NCBI GenBank assembly: GCA_002437405.1
Contig: DJPO01000057.1
Location: 1-18,099, forward strand
Source: Opitutia bacterium UBA6410
GTDB lineage: Bacteria > Verrucomicrobiota > Verrucomicrobiia > Opitutales > Intestinicryptomonadaceae
Reading direction: 5' to 3'
Length of the DNA stretch: 18,099 nucleotides
Within the stretch, counting starts at the first letter, position 1; each line of letters starts with the position of its first letter. Position numbers and translations under genes: made by a program. Of the stretch, positions 13,990 through 18,099 are shown in pieces. The notes below the pieces were generated by a model that worked only from the letters and a program-made list of their open reading frames with translations, did not search any database and was not told where the DNA came from.

Positions 13990-16900
13990 CTACATCAGCG
14001 GCACAAGCACCGAAGGACGCACCGACACGGGGCCGATTAGCCCTGCATCGATGGGCTCGCGCCCCCGCAAATCGCGGCGGAAGCTTGCGTGCGCCTTTCT
14101 GCCCGTCGGGCTTTTTTCGCCTTTGAGCAGCCATTCGGGCAGCTTTTTGAGGAACTGCTTTTTTCCGCCGCCGTCAATCCATTCGCTATCCTCGGGCAGG
14201 TGGGTATCGCCCACAAACCTGTTGAACCAAGTGTTGGCGACTTCGATTTCCAGCTCGTTTTCGCCGCTCTTTGCAAAATCGGTGATTTCGCACTTATACG
14301 GCGGATACCAGAGGTTGCGAACCTCCCTGCCGTTGAGCTTTACGCGGGCAATGTCGCGGACAACCCCCAAGTCGAGCTCGAGAGCCGTTTTGCCGTCTAA
14401 CAGCTGCGCGGGCAGGTCGAATTTCTTTTTGTAAACGGTAGTCCCCGAGAAATATTTTATTTTTTCGTCGGCGTTTTTGCTGAGCGACTCGAGCTTTTTC
14501 ATTCTGAACTTTTTGATGTCAGGACTCTGCGGCTTGACGCTCCAGCCGCGCGAAAGGTCGATTTTCGCGGGGACGTTTTCCACCGCAACCTCGGGCTGCT
14601 TCGCCCCTGCTCCCGCAAACTTGCCGCCTACCCACGCGCGCAAAGTCGGGACTCCGCCGCGGCTTTCGACGTCGAATTCGCGCTCGGGCAGCCCCGATTC
14701 CGAAAGGCTCGGGACTTTTATTTCAAGCGAACGCCACTCGTCGCCCAACGCGGTTTTCTTTTCGCCGTCAACCGAATAGAATATTTCGAGGACTTTCGGC
14801 AAACCCGCCGCGCAATCGCCGCCGAGCGACTGGCTGTTGACGTTTATCTTCAGCGAGTCGTCCTTTACCTTTGAGCGGACAAACTCGGTGATGTCGCTGA
14901 CTTTCGAGCCGTCCTTGCTGCGCCAGAGCGCCTTTTCTATCACAAGGCGGTTCCCCGACTTCGCGGCGGCAGTCCACTTGAATCCGTCGAGGTGCTTTGC
15001 GGGCTTCGCGTTTTTGTCGAAGACCACGAACACCGACTGTCTCGGTGCGAGCTGCATCGGGATAACCGTGCGGCCGTTCTCCGACTTCCAGACGGGCACG
15101 GGAACGACTTTCCCCGTCTCCGCGTCCCAGAATTCGGGAGCTGCGGACTGCGCGGCAAATTCGGCGTCGACGACAACCGTCCGCCCGCTTTCCGCCTGAT
15201 TGGCGACAAAATATATGTCCGCCGTGTCGGTTTTTCTGTGGATATATTTGTAGTCTATCGGCGATTTTCCGTCGCGGCGCGATACCGCAAAATCGGGCTT
15301 AATCCCCAGCTCTTTGAGTATAAACTCGGGCTTTACGCCGAAATAGACGCGCCCCTTGCCGATTTTCTTCGACACCTTTTTCGCGCCGTCAAGTCCGCCC
15401 CAAAGCTCGTCGGCAAGCCGGTCGACACGCGCGTTGCTTTGCGGATACCCCGTAAGCCCGCGCGAACTCTGCGGACGCTGCCCAAGCAAAACCGTCGCGC
15501 CCTGCTCGGCGAATGAACGGATTCTTTCGAGCAGCTCTGGGGAAATTTGTTTGGTGTTGTTCGCCACGAGAATGTCGTACGTCATGCCGCTTTTCAGAAC
15601 GATTTTCCCGTTTTCGACCGAAATGTTGTCGAACGCCGCAAGCGGCTCGCAAACGTTGCTTTCGTACCCGAACGGCATGCGCGGCGCATACAAATCTACC
15701 CCGCAATAGAAGTCCGCGGGCGCATAGAGCTGCGTGAGCGGCGTGATGGTCGGCACTTCCTCGGGCGCGATATACAACCCCGCCGCGACAAACCTGCCCT
15801 GCTGGAGCAAATACTGCGCCTTGCCGACGTACGAAAGCCAACCGTCGTACAAATTCCAGAGCGTGTTGAGCCTGTTGAAGTGGAATCCGAAATTCGAGAG
15901 CGTCATGCCCGCGCTGAGATTTTCATACGGCTGGTGGACATAGCTGTGGAAGACCAAACGCGTCACGCCGTCGACAAACGCGTGGTCGCCCTGCACCTTG
16001 TGGGAGGTCGGAGTGAGCCTCCATTCCTCGCCGTCGCCCGAAGTGAAAGTTTCGGTCTGGACGAATTTGCGCCCGTGGATTTGCGCGACGTTCGAGGCAA
16101 TGCGCGCATTGCCCGTCTGGTTCCAGCCGCTCCAAAATTCGCCCATCGGAATGTCGGCATACCTGCCCTGCAAAAATTCGTCGAAGGGCCCGCCGTACGG
16201 CTCGCTGACAAACTGCAGGCCGCTCTTGTGCACGACCTCCGAAAAATATTTTCCGTAATACTTCGCGAACAAATCGGCAATGGTTCGGCGGAAATCCTGA
16301 AGGAATCTTTCGGAATAGTCCGCGCTTTCGACAAATCTGCCCGTTATAATCGGAAGATTTTTTATTATGTCGTACCCGCGCAACGCCTTGAACTCGGCGG
16401 GGAATTCGTCCGTCCAGTTCTGCGGGCCGACTTCGTAGCTGTCGATGAGCGTCGCCGAAAGCGTCTTGCCGACCTTTTCGCCCGCCTCGGCGATTATCCG
16501 CGACATCATTCCCGACCACGCGGCGTCGATGCCCGCCTTCGACATTTTGTCGCACTCCAAACCCGTACCCGCCTTGCTCGCGGGGTGGTTTGCCTTGCCC
16601 GTTGCAACCATTCCGAAACGCAGAATCGTCCACCTGCCCTCGGGCGCGTCCCAAACGAGATTGCCGTCGGCGTCCATAAATTCCGAAATGTTTTTTATCG
16701 AATCCCTTTTTATCGGCTCGACCCCCTCGGGGAGTTTGCGGACGGGGATTGTCCCCCACTTTTCAAAGGTTTTCAAGTCGAGGTCGGCAATCTTGACCGC
16801 GGGAGAAAGCGACATATTGTAGAGCGAGGCAGGCACGCGGCTATTATGAGTGTCGGCAAGCTCGACTTTGACGAATTTCGTCTTCACAAGCGGGAAGCCC

Positions 16901-17796
16901 GTCTCCGCCCCGGGGATTTTTATCGGGGCTGTCGTAAAATGCTTGCGGAAGTTTTTGCCGTCGTCGGAAACGTATATGTTGAAAATAACAGTCGCGCTGT
17001 AGGGCGGCCCGCCGAGCGCAACCTTAAAACTGCCGACATTGCTTGGCTTGGGGAACTCGAAAACAACGTTGTCGCCCTCAAGCCCGTCCTTTTTCGCAGA
17101 CTTGGGAGTGAACATCACAACCTTCTGCCAGTTGGCGGAAAGCAGATCGTCCACATTCTGCGTAACCTTGATGTAGTCGGGCATATACGCGGGAACTTTG
17201 AAAGTCTCCACACCCTCGAAATTCGCCACAACATTCGAAATTTTGTCCCTGAAAACTTCGCCGTCGCCCGATATGCTCGGATACGCCAAAACGACAATGT
17301 CCTTGTAGAAACCGCCCTTGCTCTTCGCCCTCGCGAGCTTTACATTGACGCGCTTTCCGCCCTCGACATACGCCTCTGTCCACGCAATGTTCTTCATTCC
17401 GTTTTCGGGCTTAATCCACGGGCCGCCCGAACTCGACCAGCCGGGGCAGTTGCTGAGAGTTATCTCCATTCCCAGCCGCGCAGCCTCGTTAATCGCAAAG
17501 TTTACATGCTCATACCACTTGGGCGAGAGCGTCTCGACGTCCCCCGTGAAATGGGAACAACTTACGTCCAAAATCGTGGCAGAGCCTAACCCCATCTTGT
17601 GCATCGCCTCCAAGTCGGCAGTAATGCCCTCTTTTGATATATTGCCGTTAATCCAGTGCCACCAAGCGCGCGGCAAAGATTCGGCGGGCGGATTGGCAAA
17701 CCCCGATTTGATGTCGGAAATTTTTTCCTCTCCCCCGCAAATCCCCAACGCAATAATAACAGACGCAAGTATAATAATTCCTTTTTTCATTTTCAT
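13990..17796 (-). CDS. Exported multidomain GH106-like glycoside hydrolase (probable alpha-L-rhamnosidase), long form
   Basis: This is a 1268-residue protein with an N-terminal signal (MKMKKG then IIILASVIIALGI). The barrel begins at FANPPAES and WWHWINGNI (45-53). A beta-rich insertion at about 230-332 (VFEFPKPSNVGSFKVALGG, then YVSDDGKNFRK) looks like a discoidin or F5/8-type sandwich. Barrel motifs continue with SYEVG (453-457), SEPYGG (531-536), MGEFW (551-555) and QTETFTSG (580-587); Glu455 and Glu582 are the likely catalytic pair. Residues about 951-1030 (LVIEKALW, DITEFV, LGGDCAAGLPKVLEIFYSVDG) resemble the DUF3395 module. A C-terminal jelly roll (about 1110-1260) carries ARVKLNGREVRNLWYPPY. 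Family members remove alpha-L-rhamnose from pectins or other glycans; the substrate here is unproven. A Met at 17790 is an alternative start. The cysteine at 20 is not a good lipobox. Confidence 0.87.
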   Translation of the reverse strand: MKMKKGIIILASVIIALGICGGEEKISDIKSGFANPPAESLPRAWWHWINGNISKEGITADLEAMHKMGLGSATILDVSCSHFTGDVETLSPKWYEHVNFAINEAARLGMEITLSNCPGWSSSGGPWIKPENGMKNIAWTEAYVEGGKRVNVKLARAKSKGGFYKDIVVLAYPSISGDGEVFRDKISNVVANFEGVETFKVPAYMPDYIKVTQNVDDLLSANWQKVVMFTPKSAKKDGLEGDNVVFEFPKPSNVGSFKVALGGPPYSATVIFNIYVSDDGKNFRKHFTTAPIKIPGAETGFPLVKTKFVKVELADTHNSRVPASLYNMSLSPAVKIADLDLKTFEKWGTIPVRKLPEGVEPIKRDSIKNISEFMDADGNLVWDAPEGRWTILRFGMVATGKANHPASKAGTGLECDKMSKAGIDAAWSGMMSRIIAEAGEKVGKTLSATLIDSYEVGPQNWTDEFPAEFKALRGYDIIKNLPIITGRFVESADYSERFLQDFRRTIADLFAKYYGKYFSEVVHKSGLQFVSEPYGGPFDEFLQGRYADIPMGEFWSGWNQTGNARIASNVAQIHGRKFVQTETFTSGDGEEWRLTPTSHKVQGDHAFVDGVTRLVFHSYVHQPYENLSAGMTLSNFGFHFNRLNTLWNLYDGWLSYVGKAQYLLQQGRFVAAGLYIAPEEVPTITPLTQLYAPADFYCGVDLYAPRMPFGYESNVCEPLAAFDNISVENGKIVLKSGMTYDILVANNTKQISPELLERIRSFAEQGATVLLGQRPQSSRGLTGYPQSNARVDRLADELWGGLDGAKKVSKKIGKGRVYFGVKPEFILKELGIKPDFAVSRRDGKSPIDYKYIHRKTDTADIYFVANQAESGRTVVVDAEFAAQSAAPEFWDAETGKVVPVPVWKSENGRTVIPMQLAPRQSVFVVFDKNAKPAKHLDGFKWTAAAKSGNRLVIEKALWRSKDGSKVSDITEFVRSKVKDDSLKINVNSQSLGGDCAAGLPKVLEIFYSVDGEKKTALGDEWRSLEIKVPSLSESGLPEREFDVESRGGVPTLRAWVGGKFAGAGAKQPEVAVENVPAKIDLSRGWSVKPQSPDIKKFRMKKLESLSKNADEKIKYFSGTTVYKKKFDLPAQLLDGKTALELDLGVVRDIARVKLNGREVRNLWYPPYKCEITDFAKSGENELEIEVANTWFNRFVGDTHLPEDSEWIDGGGKKQFLKKLPEWLLKGEKSPTGRKAHASFRRDLRGREPIDAGLIGPVSVRPSVLVPLM
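14707..14946 (-). other. DUF3395-like module inside the long GH106-like protein
   Basis: Residues about 951-1030 have the order LVIEKALWRS, then DITEFV, then a hydrophobic stretch SLKINV, then LGGDCAAGLPK, then LEIFYSVDGEKK, ending in a final strand LEIKVP. This order matches, from memory, the module at the C-terminus of the DnaJ-type protein DNAJC11 (DUF3395) and in many uncharacterised PVC proteins. It is absent from the short paralogue. Assignment is by pattern only. Confidence 0.5.
16801..17109 (-). other. Discoidin-like beta-sandwich insertion in the long GH106-like protein
   Basis: Residues about 230-332 interrupt the catalytic barrel and are missing from the 923-residue paralogue. The pattern of a strand ending in VFEFPKP, then VGSFKVAL, then FNIYVSDDGKNFRK, then KFVKVELAD is that of galactose-binding or F5/8-type carbohydrate-binding sandwiches. 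Such insertions occur in several GH106 enzymes. Confidence 0.55.
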
Positions 17797-17822
17797 AGGC
17801 TAAATAAAAGACTTCTATAAAA

Positions 17823-17842
17823 ACAAGAAGCACGCTTCAAGT
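17823..17842. promoter_or_regulatory. Palindrome around GAAGC-AC-GCTTC upstream of the long hydrolase gene
   Basis: GAAGC (17827-17831) and GCTTC (17834-17838) are perfect complements around a 2-nt centre, and the outer AC and GT at 17823-17824 and 17841-17842 keep the symmetry (14 of 20 positions). It lies about 30-45 bp before the start codon, in the expected promoter area. The spacing (arms plus 2-nt centre) matches the palindrome upstream of the other hydrolase gene, but the sequence differs. Confidence 0.35.
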
Positions 17843-17962
17843 AAAAACTAAAGAAATCAATATTTTTCAAAGTTTTTGCAAAAAAAATGAAATTATCCAC
17901 CCCATACTCCCAAAACGTAAAAATAGCAAGGGATAGGCGGAATTTTCACAGCCAATCGCCGT

Positions 17963-18047
17963 AAGGGGCAACGCCCCTTCAAAGGAAGCGGCACTGCCGC
18001 CCGCGACCGTGGCGTATTTGACACACGCGAGGGTACGGATTTTCGTA
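17963..18047. repeat. Cluster of small GC-rich hairpins (possible interspersed repeat)
   Basis: Four successive stem-loops occur: AAGGGGC/GCCCCTT with loop AAC (17963-17979), GCGGC/GCCGC with loop ACT (17988-18000), CCGC/GTGG with one wobble pair (18001-18012), and TACG/CGTA (18034-18047). The first two are perfect with 3-nt loops. Runs of short hairpins outside genes are typical of REP- or MITE-like elements, but only one copy is visible here. Confidence 0.45.
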
Positions 18048-18099
18048 TCGTGGGCTTGGGACAATCCGCAAGAGTTCGAACCATTTTGACGCAATGATT

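Larger units (their letters stand above)
17797..18099. other. Intergenic region upstream of the long hydrolase gene, no convincing gene
   Basis: This 303-bp edge region falls into two parts. From 17797 to about 17930 it is A/T-rich and should contain the promoter of the minus-strand hydrolase gene; TTGAAG (17841-17836) and TATAGA on the minus strand, 15 nt apart, are weak candidates. From about 17930 to the window end it is G/C-richer and holds several small hairpins. A stop-free frame at 17867-18094 on the minus strand encodes no recognisable protein and is not called as a gene. Confidence 0.6.

Noticed and set aside
15547..17589. 680-codon open frame on the plus strand
   Set aside because: It is antisense to the long GH106-like gene. 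The composition is low-complexity Arg/Val-rich and no family is recognisable.
17737..17796. Lipoprotein signal in the long hydrolase (Cys20)
   Set aside because: The residue before the Cys is Ile, which does not fit the lipobox; an ordinary export signal is the safer reading.
17867..18094. 75-codon minus-strand frame at the right edge
   Set aside because: It has no domain and no ribosome site and coincides with the hairpin cluster; it is more likely non-coding.
1..18099. Defence system, CRISPR array, prophage or transposon
   Set aside because: No regularly spaced repeats, nuclease, methylase, integrase, transposase or toxin-antitoxin pattern was found in either strand; most genes are housekeeping or carbohydrate-degrading.

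Overview
The window looks like part of the chromosome of an anaerobic bacterium with G+C-rich coding sequence, most likely from the PVC superphylum (Verrucomicrobiota or a near relative). This placement is an inference. It rests on two large exported GH106-type glycoside hydrolases beside a secreted ThuA-like protein, an apparent DUF3395-like domain in one hydrolase, a rubredoxin-first rubrerythrin, and start codons that mostly follow A/T-rich sequence rather than a Shine-Dalgarno motif. No rRNA, tRNA, CRISPR array, transposase or phage gene was seen.

Left part (1-4425, minus strand). Positions 1-45 hold a nested-hairpin terminator for a plus-strand gene outside the window. Next come ilvC and hemC, co-oriented and 19 bp apart, for branched-chain amino acid and tetrapyrrole synthesis. 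Upstream lies an Rrf2-family regulator followed after 17 bp by rubrerythrin, a likely redox-responsive pair. A near-perfect 28-bp palindrome abuts the regulator's start codon and is a strong candidate autoregulatory operator. An AEC-family permease follows.

Middle part (4426-9950, minus strand). A tight operon reads trkA, trkH, pdxJ, acpS, nnr, with gaps of 3 and 8 nt and overlaps of 11 and 4 nt. The permease gene may be its last member. It joins K+ uptake, pyridoxine phosphate synthesis, acyl carrier protein activation and NAD(P)HX repair.

Right part (9951-18099). Divergently from trkA, a secreted ThuA-like protein and a 923-residue GH106-like enzyme are encoded on the plus strand. They converge on a 1268-residue GH106-like enzyme on the minus strand, and a textbook bidirectional terminator lies between the two hydrolases. 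Together they look like a small locus for degrading rhamnose-containing glycans. Each hydrolase gene has a different short palindrome upstream. The last 300 bp hold no convincing gene but contain a cluster of small GC-rich hairpins that may be an interspersed repeat.

I did not find a clearly new multi-gene system. The best leads are the Rrf2 palindrome with its Cys-rich regulator and rubrerythrin, the divergent ketol-acid reductoisomerase, the DUF3395-like module in the glycosidase, and the hairpin cluster at the right edge.
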